From positions 1 through 52,653 of the forward strand of contig QHSX01000072.1 of NCBI GenBank assembly GCA_003221695.1: a stretch of 52,653 nucleotides of DNA, given 5' to 3'. The notes beneath the pieces are model-generated. The model made no database searches, was not told the origin of the DNA, and was given only the letters and a program-made list of their open reading frames with translations. The position numbers and the translations under genes were made by a program. Of the stretch, positions 34,145-42,269 are shown piece by piece. Position 1 is the first letter of the stretch, and every line of letters begins with the position of its first letter. This DNA is from Candidatus Rokuibacteriota bacterium (GTDB taxonomy: Bacteria; Methylomirabilota; Methylomirabilia; Rokubacteriales; CSP1-6).

Positions 34145-35008
34145 ATGCCACGGCCCCCGGACGAGCTCGGCGCCCACATGTCGATCGCGGGTGGCCTCCA
34201 TCGGGCCCTCGAGCGCGGCCGAGCGCTCGACTGCGCCGCCGTGCAGATTTTCCTGAAAAACCAGCGCCAGTGGCGCACGCGGCCGATGACGGACGCGGAG
34301 GTCCGCGCCTTTCACGCGGCCCGGCGCCAGACGGGCATCCGCCACGTGTTCGCCCACGCGAGCTACCTGATCAACCTCGGCACGCCGGACGACGCCGCAT
34401 GGCGCCAGGCCGTGGATGCCTTCACCGACGAGCTCGAGCGCGCGGAGCGGCTCGGCCTCTCGTGCGTCGTCGTGCACCCCGGGTCGCATCTGGGGGCGGG
34501 GGTCGTGTCGGGCCTCGCGCGGGTCGTGGCCGCCCTCGACGAGGTGACCCGGCGGACACCGGGCTACAAGGTCAGCGTCGCGCTCGAGAACACGGCGGGC
34601 GCCGGCCAGGTCATTGGCCGCACGTTCGAGGAGCTCGGTACGCTGCTCGCGCGCGCGGCGCGGTCCGAGCGGATCGGCATCTGCATCGATACCTGCCACC
34701 TCTTTGCCGCGGGCTACGACGTCCGGAGCGACGCGGGCTACCGGCGGGCGATCGGGGAGTGTGGCCAGGCCGTCGGCTTCGCCCGCGTGCTCGCGTTCCA
34801 TCTCAACGACGCCAAGGCGCCGCTCGGCTCGGGGCTCGACCGTCACGAGCACATCGGGCGGGGCTATCTCGGGCGGCGGCCGTTCGCGCGTTTACTGAGG
34901 GACCGCCGGTTCCGAGCGGTGCCGAAAGTGCTCGAGACGCCGAAGGAGCCCGAGCCTGTCGCTGACCGGCGCAATCTCGCCCTGCTTCGAGCGCTTAGGC
35001 GCCGCTAG
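34145..35008 (+). CDS. nfo: Endonuclease IV (AP endonuclease)
   Basis: The 287-residue TIM-barrel nuclease cleaves the DNA backbone 5' of abasic sites in base excision repair. Zn-binding motifs are all visible: ELGAHMSIAGG (start), FAHASYLINLG (His), CVVVHPGSHLG (His), SVALENTAG (Glu), GICIDTCHLFAAGYD (Asp/His), AFHLNDAK (His) and GSGLDRHEHIGRG (Asp/His). KVLETPKEPE near the end carries the last Glu ligand. ATG 34145 starts seven residues before the first motif. The stop overlaps the convergent PEP-CTERM gene by 4 bp. A second repair nuclease (nth) lies about 1 kb away on the other strand. Confidence 0.95.
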   Translation: MPRPPDELGAHMSIAGGLHRALERGRALDCAAVQIFLKNQRQWRTRPMTDAEVRAFHAARRQTGIRHVFAHASYLINLGTPDDAAWRQAVDAFTDELERAERLGLSCVVVHPGSHLGAGVVSGLARVVAALDEVTRRTPGYKVSVALENTAGAGQVIGRTFEELGTLLARAARSERIGICIDTCHLFAAGYDVRSDAGYRRAIGECGQAVGFARVLAFHLNDAKAPLGSGLDRHEHIGRGYLGRRPFARLLRDRRFRAVPKVLETPKEPEPVADRRNLALLRALRRR

Positions 35009-35709
35009 CTCGCGTCGCTAGATCTACCTCTCCTCATTTTTCCCCACAGCCCCAGGCCGGTCAGTCCGGAGCCAAGCAGGAGAAGCGAGGAGGGTTCTGG
35101 GACCGCAGCCGGAGCCAGCGTCAACGACGTTAACGGGCCTCCGACTTTCGCACCGGAGTCATATTCCAAAGCCCAGCACGGACCCGGGGTTGCGAGGGTG
35201 ACCTCAGAGCACGCGTTGAAGCTTGCGAGATTGGGCGGGGTAGGGGGCAGGGGGGCTTCGCTACTCAATGCGGTCCCCGTCGTGTCTTGGAGCCTTATGG
35301 CAAACGTATTTGGTAGGGCGGTTCCCACGCTTGGCCCCGTCACGGGCTGAACAGTCACGTCATAAAAATCCTTGATTGGCGGGCCACCGTCGTTCTGTAA
35401 GGCAATCTCACTCAAAGGGCCACCCGGCGACGAGAACGCGTTACTGCCGATAGTGAATCTCACGTCAGTCAGGGCAAGGTACGACGTGGGCATAGACCCG
35501 ACGCCCGGGGTCGTGGACTCGAACGTGTATGAACCTGAGAGGGTTTGCGTTGTGTTGAATCGAGTGCTCAAGGACGCATCCACCGAACTTACAGTTCCCT
35601 GAAAATTGAAGGTAATCAGTGTCGCGTGTGCTTCTTCTACTGCGGCGGGGACCACGCCGATACTTAGAATCCCGATCGCGAGAAGGCCGTGGCGGACACG
35701 CGTCTTCAT
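35005..35709 (-). CDS. PEP-CTERM sorting-domain secreted protein
   Basis: This 234-residue protein has a signal peptide (LLAIGILSIGVVPAAVEEAHA) and a Thr/Ser-rich beta body (ITFNFQGTVSSVDASLSTRFNTTQTLSGSYTFE). The tail is VPEPSSLLLLGSGLTGLGLWG followed by KMRRGR. That PEP motif, membrane helix and basic end is the sorting signal cut by exosortase (XrtA). The body resembles many extracellular-matrix PEP-CTERM proteins of unknown role. GC is visibly lower than in neighbouring genes, suggesting recent acquisition or relaxed codon use. The 267 bp upstream (35710-35976) is also AT-richer and has no gene; I found no clear sigma-54 site there. The protein ties the window's EPS operon to an exosortase system, although exosortase itself is outside the window. 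Confidence 0.9.
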   Translation of the reverse strand: MKTRVRHGLLAIGILSIGVVPAAVEEAHATLITFNFQGTVSSVDASLSTRFNTTQTLSGSYTFESTTPGVGSMPTSYLALTDVRFTIGSNAFSSPGGPLSEIALQNDGGPPIKDFYDVTVQPVTGPSVGTALPNTFAIRLQDTTGTALSSEAPLPPTPPNLASFNACSEVTLATPGPCWALEYDSGAKVGGPLTSLTLAPAAVPEPSSLLLLGSGLTGLGLWGKMRRGRSSDAS

Positions 35710-35976
35710 GACGACCCCCGATCCTTACGCATCCAGTGCACATTAGCCGGAGCGTGCGTCATGGGTACATGGATCATGCCAGTCGTCGGATTTCCCAGCA
35801 CAGATGTGGCGGCAGGATCTTTTTCCCAGTGATTTTTATGTGTTTCCTTCCGCCGGCCACCTGGATACCGACGCGATGACCGACCTCAGGCGGACCCGGG
35901 GGGCGAGAACCTGAAAAGGATTTCCGAATCTACGCAATCCCTTTCAGTAGGGCGTAAGGTGAGCCCGTGCGATTGC

Positions 35977-36624
35977 CTAACGGGAGCTCCGCACGCCGAC
36001 CCGCCGGCAGAGCGTCCGCACGGGGCACGTGGAGCACCGGGGCGAGATCGGCGTGCAGACGTTCTGGCCGAAGGCGACCAGGAGGTCGTTGTAGCCGATC
36101 CAGTACCGCCTCGGGAGCCGCGCCCTGAGCGCCATCTCGGTCTCTTCCGGCGTCCGCGTCCGCACGTACCCGAGGCGGTTGGAGATCCGGTGCACGTGGG
36201 TGTCGACGCAGATCCCGGGCTTGTCGTAGCCCATCGTGACGACCAGGTTGGCGGTCTTCCTTCCGACGCCCTTGAGCGTGAGGAGCGCGTCGATCTCGTC
36301 GGGGACGCGGCCGCCGAAGCGCGCGAGAAGATCGCGGCAGATTCCGAGGATGACGCGGGCCTTCGTCCGGTAGAAGCCGACGGGGTAGATGAGCGTCTCG
36401 ATCCGGCGCGGCGAGAGCGTCAGCATGGCGTCGGGCGTGTCGGCGGCGGCGAAGAGCCGCTCGGAGGCCGGGCCGGTGGTCGTGTCCTGGGTCCTGAGCG
36501 ACAGGATGCACGCGATCAGGACGCGGAAGGGGTCGCGGCTCCGGTCGGCGATGACCGCGAGCGCGGTCGGGTTCCACCGCGGCGCCGTGCGCCGGAGGCG
36601 GCGGATGACCTCGGCGATCGCTAC
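35977..36624 (-). CDS. nth: Endonuclease III (DNA glycosylase/AP lyase)
   Basis: The product of about 215 residues removes oxidised pyrimidines and nicks abasic sites. It shows the helix-hairpin-helix with catalytic Lys (LLTLKGVGRKTANLVVT), the catalytic Asp motif GICVDTHVHRISNRLG and a C-terminal 4Fe-4S loop C-x6-C-x2-C-x5-C (CTPISPRCSTCPVRTLC). Length from VAIAEVIRRLRR matches the family (about 211). No ATG, GTG or TTG lies at the expected start. The frame touches the upstream TPR gene stop, with only GTA (36624), ATC (36618) or a far-upstream CTG available. The start is therefore unresolved, and translational coupling or a rare codon must be assumed. Confidence 0.9.
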   Translation of the reverse strand, partial: VAIAEVIRRLRRTAPRWNPTALAVIADRSRDPFRVLIACILSLRTQDTTTGPASERLFAAADTPDAMLTLSPRRIETLIYPVGFYRTKARVILGICRDLLARFGGRVPDEIDALLTLKGVGRKTANLVVTMGYDKPGICVDTHVHRISNRLGYVRTRTPEETEMALRARLPRRYWIGYNDLLVAFGQNVCTPISPRCSTCPVRTLCRRVGVRSSR

Positions 36625-37352
36625 TTGTCCCGGATGGACTCGAGGAGCTTTCGCGCGCGTGGCAGATCCTTCACGGTCCAGTCGGCGACGTTCGTCGGTG
36701 CCGTCTCGGCGATCACCTGCTGGAGCTCGCGCCGCGCCTCGGCGTCGCGGCCGGTGGCGATGTACAGGCGAGCGAGGTCGACCCGCAGCACGGTGAACTT
36801 CGGATCGATCGCGAGCCCCTTCTTGAAGTGCTCCTCCGCTCTGTTCTTGTCGCCCCCGAAAAGTCCCGGCACCTCCATGGCGACGTTCCCGGCGAGGGAG
36901 TGGGCGCGGACGGAGCGCGGCTGGAGCTGCAGGAGGATCTCGATCTCCTCGCGGACCCGCGGCAGGAGGAAGAGCGAGCGGAGCACGCCCTTCTCCTGGC
37001 CCCAGCGGCCGGTATTGATCGCGTACCAGAGGTGCGCATCGTGGTTCCGCGGCGCGAGCTCCACCGCACGCTCGCCGACCTCGCGGCCGCGCGCGTAGGC
37101 GGCGAGCTTCTCCTCGGTCGTCGTCGCGCGGACGTCGCCCCAGAGGAAGCTCACGTAGGAGAGCATGATCATCGTGTCGACCTGGCTCTCGCGCGTGAGC
37201 GCGGCCTCGAGGAGGTCGCGCGCACGGTCGATCACCGCGAGGTCCTCGTGGTAGCGCGCGATGAGCGCCCGCGCCTCGGCGGCGGGCGTCTCCGCGGACG
37301 CCCGGAGGGGGATGAGCAGCAGCAGTCCGAGGACGACCGGGCCAGCGAACAT
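36621..37352 (-). CDS. Secreted TPR-repeat protein (TRAP-T component-like)
   Basis: This 243-residue protein has a signal peptide (VVLGLLLLIPLRASA) and helical repeats with TPR spacing: LIARYHEDLAVIDRARDLLEAAL, EVGERAVELAPRNHDAHLWYAIN, RAEEHFKKGLAIDPKFTVLRVDLARLYIATG and AEARRELQQVI. The pattern with WY and GG-x-KN near the third repeat recalls TatT-type periplasmic TPR proteins of TRAP systems, but this is tentative. It probably acts in the periplasm as an interaction scaffold. The stop overlaps or abuts the endonuclease III start, so the two are co-transcribed. It is divergent from the DUF4149-like gene with 149 bp between starts. Confidence 0.75.
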   Translation of the reverse strand: MFAGPVVLGLLLLIPLRASAETPAAEARALIARYHEDLAVIDRARDLLEAALTRESQVDTMIMLSYVSFLWGDVRATTTEEKLAAYARGREVGERAVELAPRNHDAHLWYAINTGRWGQEKGVLRSLFLLPRVREEIEILLQLQPRSVRAHSLAGNVAMEVPGLFGGDKNRAEEHFKKGLAIDPKFTVLRVDLARLYIATGRDAEARRELQQVIAETAPTNVADWTVKDLPRARKLLESIRDK

Positions 37353-37501
37353 CGCTCGGCACTCTACCGCCCAGGGACGGACCCCGTCAACTTGACACGC
37401 CCCGACGCTTCGCTGATCCTCCCCTCCGTGGTGTCCGTCGGCGTGCAGACGTGGGGAACCGATGTTCGCCGAGCGGGCGACGGCCCCGCGATGACTCGCG
37501 C

Positions 37502-37957
37502 ATGAGGATCCTCCGAAGTCTCGCCGTCGTTGCGATCGCAAGCTGGCTCGGGATCATGGCCTTCTTCTCCTTCGGCGTCGCGCCGCTCGTCTTCCGCACG
37601 ATCGACCGCGCGATCGCGGGCCAGGCCGTGGCGGCCGTCCTGCCGCGCTACTACGACTGGGGGCTCGTCCTCTGCGGGGCCGCGGCCGTCGCCTGCGTCG
37701 TCCAGGTGCTCTCGGGCCGCGAGGGGCGACTGCGCCCGCTCGTCGGCGGAGCCCTCTGCGGCGCGATGTGCGGGCTCCTGGTGTGGGCGGCGACGGTCGT
37801 CATGCCGCGGGCCGAGGCCGCGCGGCGCGTCGGTGACGAGACGGCGTTCGCGCGCGCGCATCGCGCGGCCGTCCAGCTCAACGGCGCGGCGATGCTGACG
37901 GGCGCCGTCTTCCTCCTGCTGGAGGCGCTCAGCCGCCCGGCGCGGCGTGACCCGTGA
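37502..37957 (+). CDS. Small membrane protein, DUF4149-like
   Basis: The 151-residue protein has four membrane helices: LAVVAIASWLGIMAFFSFGVAPLVF, WGLVLCGAAAVACVVQVL, LVGGALCGAMCGLLVWAATVVM and QLNGAAMLTGAVFLLLEAL. The first helix followed by VFRTIDRAIAGQAVAAVLPRYY is typical of DUF4149/TMEM205-like proteins of unknown function. The ATG at 37502 precedes helix one directly. Its 3' end overlaps the convergent gene at 37929 by 29 bp. Confidence 0.72.
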   Translation: MRILRSLAVVAIASWLGIMAFFSFGVAPLVFRTIDRAIAGQAVAAVLPRYYDWGLVLCGAAAVACVVQVLSGREGRLRPLVGGALCGAMCGLLVWAATVVMPRAEAARRVGDETAFARAHRAAVQLNGAAMLTGAVFLLLEALSRPARRDP

Positions 37958-38396
37958 GCTCGAGCAGCGCGTGGACCCGGTCGGCGACCGCCGCCGGCGG
38001 CTCGTGGGCAAGCGCCTCGCACCCGGCCAGGAGGACCCAGGCGACCGTGTCGGGCGTGGCGTCGATGCGGCCGCGCTTGTCCCTTGGCGTCGCCTCGATG
38101 ATCTCCTGCAGGGAGAGGCGGACCTGCTCACGCGCCCACGCGAGCGCTAGCGCGGAGGTCTTGCTGCCGCGGCTCTCGGTCCAGGCGGTGGCGACGTCGT
38201 AGAAGAGGCGCCCGCCGGACGCCCAGGCGGCGGCCAGCTTCTCGAGCGCCGCCGCCAGCGTCAGCCGCTCGATCTCGCGCGCCAAGCCGAGCAGGCGCTT
38301 CTCCGCAGGCGTCGGCCTCGGCGTAGTGACGTGGGTCGGGCGCCGCGGGGCACGTGGGCGCTTGCGCTTCGCGGGGTGTTTGCGTACGCGCTCCAT
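37929..38396 (-). CDS. Hypothetical protein with basic N-terminus and helical body
   Basis: I do not recognise this 155-residue protein. It begins with a very basic tail (MERVRKHPAKRKRPRAPRRPTH, up to about residue 30). A mostly alpha-helical body follows (AEKRLLGLAREIERLTLAAALEKLAAAWASGGRLFYDVATAW, ALAWAREQVRLSLQEII). The ending VAWVLLAGCEALAHEPPAAVADRVHALLEL recalls the ligand domain of TetR-type regulators, but there is no helix-turn-helix. Start may be 38396 or the ATG at 38411. A 214-bp gap with no evident feature separates it from the efflux operon upstream. Confidence 0.5.
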   Translation of the reverse strand: MERVRKHPAKRKRPRAPRRPTHVTTPRPTPAEKRLLGLAREIERLTLAAALEKLAAAWASGGRLFYDVATAWTESRGSKTSALALAWAREQVRLSLQEIIEATPRDKRGRIDATPDTVAWVLLAGCEALAHEPPAAVADRVHALLELTGHAAPGG

Positions 38397-38610
38397 CCTA
38401 CCTACGACCATACCAGGCACGCGGAACCCGGCGAAGCTTTCGCCCCGAGCAGAGCCGCCCGCGGGCCGAGCGGCCGGGGGGCGAAGCCCTCCGAGACCCC
38501 TAGCTTCTGGGCGTCGTTTCGGCGCAGACCGGACGGAGCGTCTCGCGTAGGGAGTGCTAGCGTGGTCGAGGAGGGGTCGCCGCCCTGGCCGCCCCTGCCT
38601 GCCGGTCGAG

Positions 38611-39843
38611 CTACTCGTAGCGGAGCGCTTCGATCGGGTCCAGCCGCGAGGCCTTGCGCGCCGGGTAGAAGCCGAAGAAGATCCCGATGCCGGCGGCGAA
38701 GCCGAACGCGAGCACGATGGCCCCCGGGGCGACGAGGGTGCGCCACTCGGCGAAGTAGCTGATCGCGCGCGAGCCGCCAAGACCGAACGCGATGCCGACG
38801 ATCCCGCCGATCAGCGACAGCGTGACGGCCTCGATCAGGAACTGGAGCAGGATGTGACGCCGCCGGGCGCCGACCGCCATTCGCAGACCGATCTCGCGCG
38901 TGCGCTCCGTGACCGAGACCAGCATGATGTTCATGATGCCGATGCCGCCGACGAGCAGGGACACCGAGGCGATGGCGGCCAAGAGATAGGTCATCACCTT
39001 CGACGACTCCTCCTGCGTCTGGAGGACCTCGGAGAGGTTCCGCAGCCAGAAGTCGTCCTCCTGAAACGGCTGCAACCGGTGGCGCTGGCGCAGGAGCGCG
39101 CGGATCTGACTCTCCGCCTCGGCCATGTCCTCGCCCGCGCGGATCTTGATCGAGATCGACCCGACCGCGCGCGGGTTGGCCTGACTCGTGCCGAGGACCT
39201 TCTTCTTCGCGGTCGAGATCGGGATCAGGATGACGTCGTCCTGGTCCTGGCCCCACGAGCTCTGGCCTTTGCGATCGAGCATGCCGATCACTGTGAAAGG
39301 CACCTTCTTGATCCGGATGATCTGGCCCACGGACTCCGCCTCGCCGAAGAGGTTGAGCGCCGTCGTCTGACCCACGAGGGCGACCTTCGTCGCGCCGTCG
39401 ACGTCCTCGGCGCTGATCTGCCGGCCGTCCACCACCGGCCAGTCGCGCGCCTCGAAGTAGACGGGCGTGACGCCCTGGATCACGGTCGACCAGTTGAGGT
39501 TGCCGTAGACGACCTGCGCACTGCCGCGGACCGAGGACGCGGCGACCTGCACCGACGGGATCTCGCGCGCGATCGCGTTCGCGTCGTCCTCCGAGATCGT
39601 CAGCTGGCTCCCGGTGCCGAGACGGATGCCGCCCGCGGTGGCGCTGCCCGACAGCGCGATGATGAGATTCGACCCGAGGCTCTGGATCTGCTCCGCGACG
39701 CGCGCCTGCGCGCCGGCGCCCACGCCAACCATCGCGATGACGGCGGAAACACCGATGATGATGCCGAGCATCGTGAGGGCGCTCCGCAGCTTGTTGACGC
39801 GCAGCGAGCGGACGGCAATGCGGACGCTCTGCCAGACGCTCAC
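38611..39843 (-). CDS. MacB/FtsX-type ABC efflux permease, copy 2
   Basis: The 410-residue permease has the same layout as copy 1: N-terminal helix (LTMLGIIIGVSAVIAMVGVG), periplasmic MacB_PCD domain and C-terminal FtsX helices ([23 protein letters not shown] and [32 protein letters not shown] in sequence order), ending [11 protein letters not shown]. It overlaps the intact ATPase gene by 4 bp and belongs to a complete four-gene set: TolC, MacA, ATPase, permease. It likely exports a macrolide-like, peptide or lipid substrate from the periplasm through mechanical coupling. Strong similarity to copy 1 argues for an ancient or lineage-specific duplication of the operon. Confidence 0.93.
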   Translation of the reverse strand: MSVWQSVRIAVRSLRVNKLRSALTMLGIIIGVSAVIAMVGVGAGAQARVAEQIQSLGSNLIIALSGSATAGGIRLGTGSQLTISEDDANAIAREIPSVQVAASSVRGSAQVVYGNLNWSTVIQGVTPVYFEARDWPVVDGRQISAEDVDGATKVALVGQTTALNLFGEAESVGQIIRIKKVPFTVIGMLDRKGQSSWGQDQDDVILIPISTAKKKVLGTSQANPRAVGSISIKIRAGEDMAEAESQIRALLRQRHRLQPFQEDDFWLRNLSEVLQTQEESSKVMTYLLAAIASVSLLVGGIGIMNIMLVSVTERTREIGLRMAVGARRRHILLQFLIEAVTLSLIGGIVGIAFGLGGSRAISYFAEWRTLVAPGAIVLAFGFAAGIGIFFGFYPARKASRLDPIEALRYE

Positions 39844-40586
39844 GCCGCGTCCTCCTCCGCGGGGAGCGCGGCCAGGACCCGCGCCGCGTCGAGGGGCGCC
39901 GCGACGCGCTCGTCGGCGCGGAGCCTGCCGTCTTTGAAAGAGAGGATGCGGCCCGCATAGGCGGCGATGTCGGCCTCGTGGGTGACCAGCACGATCGTGA
40001 GGCCCTCGCGGTTCAGCCGCTGCAGGAGCGTGAGCACCTCGACGCTGGTGCGGGAATCGAGGTTGCCGGTGGGCTCGTCGGCGAGGATCACGGCCGGGTT
40101 GTTGACGAGCGCCCGGGCGATCGCGACGCGCTGCTGCTGGCCGCCCGAGAGCTGGCTCGGCTGGTGGCTCTCGCGGTCGGCGAGCGCCACCGCGGCGAGG
40201 CGCGCCCGGGCGCGGGCCCGGCGCTCGCGCGCGGACACACCGGCGTAGAGCAGCGGCAACTCGACGTTCTCGAGGGCGCTCGTCCGGGGCAGGAGGTTGA
40301 ACTGCTGGAAGACGAAGCCGATCTTTGCGTTCCGGATCCGCGCGAGCGCGTCAGGCGAGAGGCCGGCGACGTCCTCGCCGTCGACGACGTACCGACCGGC
40401 GGTGGGCGTGTCGAGACAGCCGAGGAGGTTCATGAAGGTGGACTTGCCGGAACCCGATGGCCCCATCACCGCGACGAACTCGCCGGGCTCGATGGTGACG
40501 GAAACGCCGCGGAGGGCGTGGACGGTGTGAGACCCGAGGTGGTAGTCCTTCGTCAAGCCGTCGACGGCGATGATCGCTCCGGCCAC
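39840..40586 (-). CDS. MacB-type ABC ATPase (LolD-like), intact copy
   Basis: The 248-residue ATPase has Walker [17 protein letters not shown]-loop [21 protein letters not shown], signature [16 protein letters not shown], Walker [13 protein letters not shown] and H-loop [11 protein letters not shown]. It belongs to the LolD/MacB/FtsE branch that pairs with FtsX-fold permeases. A C-terminal extension ([26 protein letters not shown]) is recognisable in the shrunken paralogue at 19414-19653. It lies 2 bp after the adaptor gene and overlaps the permease gene by 4 bp. It may serve both permease copies. Confidence 0.94.
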   Translation of the reverse strand: MAGAIIAVDGLTKDYHLGSHTVHALRGVSVTIEPGEFVAVMGPSGSGKSTFMNLLGCLDTPTAGRYVVDGEDVAGLSPDALARIRNAKIGFVFQQFNLLPRTSALENVELPLLYAGVSARERRARARARLAAVALADRESHQPSQLSGGQQQRVAIARALVNNPAVILADEPTGNLDSRTSVEVLTLLQRLNREGLTIVLVTHEADIAAYAGRILSFKDGRLRADERVAAPLDAARVLAALPAEEDAA

Positions 40587-40588
40587 GG

Positions 40589-42229
40589 CTAGAGTCTCAG
40601 GCGCGGCCCGCTCTGCGGCTGGGGAGCGCCGCGGGCCGCACCGCCGGCCGAGCCGACGATGACTTCCTGGCCCTCCTTCAGGTCGCCCCGGACGACTTCG
40701 GTGAAGGTCCCGTCGCTGAGACCGAGCGTGAGCTGGGCCGGCGCGGGCCTCCCGTCGGGGCCGAGAAGCCAGGCGCGGCCGGGGACGCCCCCAGGCCGGC
40801 CGTCGTCCGAAGCGCCCGACAGCTCGTCGTAGCGGCTCTGCTGTTCCGGCGTGAGGATCTCGCGGATCCTCACGCGGGCCGCGTCGCGGATCTTCTGCGC
40901 CCGCGCGCGCCGGTCGGGCTCCGCCAGTCCAGAGGACTGGAGCGCCACGAGCTGCTTGCGACTGTCCTGGAGGATCGGCTCGAGCTTCTTCTGCTGGTCT
41001 CCGCTGAGATTGAGGTTGCGAACGAGCCCGTCGCGCATTTGCTCGAGCACGGGCTGGCTCCTCGCCGTCGCGCCCCCCGGTGGCCCGCTCGGGCCCGCGT
41101 CCACGCCGGCGGGGCGGAACCTGAGGGCCGCGTTCGGGACCTTCAGCACGCTCGGCTTTTCGGCGACGACGAGCTTGACGTTCGCCGTCATGCCGGGCAG
41201 GAGCCTGCCCGCCGGGTTGTCGAGGGCAACGACGACGGTGTACGTGACGACGTTCTGGACGACCTGCGCCGCCTTCCGGATCTGTGTGACCCTGCCGACG
41301 AACGTGTCGCCCGGGAACGCGTCCACGGTGAAGGTCGCCTGGTCGTCGAGCTTGATGCGCCCGATGTCCGCCTCGTCCACGCTCGTCTCCACCTGCATCT
41401 TCGTCAGGTCCTGGGCGATCGTGAAGAGCACCGGAGCCTGCAGGCTCGCGGCGACCGTCTGGCCGACGTCCACCTGGCGCGAGACGACGACCCCGTCCAC
41501 CGGGGCGCGGATCGTGGTGTGGTCGAGGTCGACCTGAGTCTGCTTGAGCGCCGCGTCTTTTTGCTCCACCTGGGACCGCGACGACTCGAGCATCGCCTCG
41601 CTGACCCTGAGCTGGGCGATCGCCGACTGGATGGCGGACGCGAGCGCCTGCTCGTGCGCCCGCGCGGAGTCGAGCTGGGCGACCGCCGAGTCGTACGCGG
41701 CCTGGGACGAGTCGAGGTCGCTCTTGGCGATGAGCTCCCGGGCGAAGAGCTCGGTCTTCCGGTCCAGATCACGCTTGGTGTCGACCACGGCGACCTGCGC
41801 CTTCGCCGTCTGCGCCTTGCCCTCGGCGTGCGCCGCGCGGGCGTTCTCGACGTCTGCGCGGGAACGCTCGACCTGGGCCTGTTGGTTGAGGACCGCGGAC
41901 TTGGCGGAAGCGAGGTCGGCCTTCGCCTGGTTGACCTTCGCCTCGAAGATGTCGGGGTCGATGCGCGCGACGACCTGGCTCTTCTTCACGACCGAGTTGA
42001 AGTCGACGAAGAGCTCTTTGATCTGCCCCGAAACCTGGCTGCCGACCTGGACGGTGATGACCGCGTTGAGGTTGCCGGTCGCCGAGACGGCAGCGGTGAG
42101 GGGACCACGCTCGACGCGCGCCAGCCGGTACTTGGGCGCGTTCCCGATGGACTGGGTGTAGAGATAGGCCCAGACGCCGGCGCCCGCAAGAACGGCCACC
42201 GCCAGGAGTGGGAGAAGCCGCTTCATCAC
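40589..42229 (-). CDS. MacA-type adaptor with an inserted Spy/CpxP-like LTxxQ segment, copy 2
   Basis: The 546-residue adaptor has a membrane anchor (LLPLLAVAVLAGAGVWAYLY), lipoyl halves around a long coiled coil (about 95-250), [24 protein letters not shown] and a barrel domain to about residue 375. Residues 376-484 are an insert absent from copy 1. It contains two LTxxQ-like motifs, LNLSGDQQKKLEPIL (about 406-420) and LTPEQQSRYDEL (about 459-470), separated by a charged helix. This is the pattern of Spy/CpxP periplasmic chaperones. The membrane-proximal domain then resumes (RAWLLGPDGRPAPAQLTLGLSDG). The insert could sense envelope stress, bind unfolded protein, or regulate pump assembly. 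Confidence 0.9.
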   Translation of the reverse strand: MMKRLLPLLAVAVLAGAGVWAYLYTQSIGNAPKYRLARVERGPLTAAVSATGNLNAVITVQVGSQVSGQIKELFVDFNSVVKKSQVVARIDPDIFEAKVNQAKADLASAKSAVLNQQAQVERSRADVENARAAHAEGKAQTAKAQVAVVDTKRDLDRKTELFARELIAKSDLDSSQAAYDSAVAQLDSARAHEQALASAIQSAIAQLRVSEAMLESSRSQVEQKDAALKQTQVDLDHTTIRAPVDGVVVSRQVDVGQTVAASLQAPVLFTIAQDLTKMQVETSVDEADIGRIKLDDQATFTVDAFPGDTFVGRVTQIRKAAQVVQNVVTYTVVVALDNPAGRLLPGMTANVKLVVAEKPSVLKVPNAALRFRPAGVDAGPSGPPGGATARSQPVLEQMRDGLVRNLNLSGDQQKKLEPILQDSRKQLVALQSSGLAEPDRRARAQKIRDAARVRIREILTPEQQSRYDELSGASDDGRPGGVPGRAWLLGPDGRPAPAQLTLGLSDGTFTEVVRGDLKEGQEVIVGSAGGAARGAPQPQSGPRLRL

Positions 42230-42269
42230 TCTGTTCGACGCCGTCGGCGTCAGAGGTATTTACCGGACG

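Noticed and set aside
35710-35976. Search for a sigma-54 promoter or the TGTA-N10-TACA dyad upstream of the PEP-CTERM gene
   Set aside because: No element with correct spacing was found, so regulation of this gene by the PrsR-like protein cannot be claimed.
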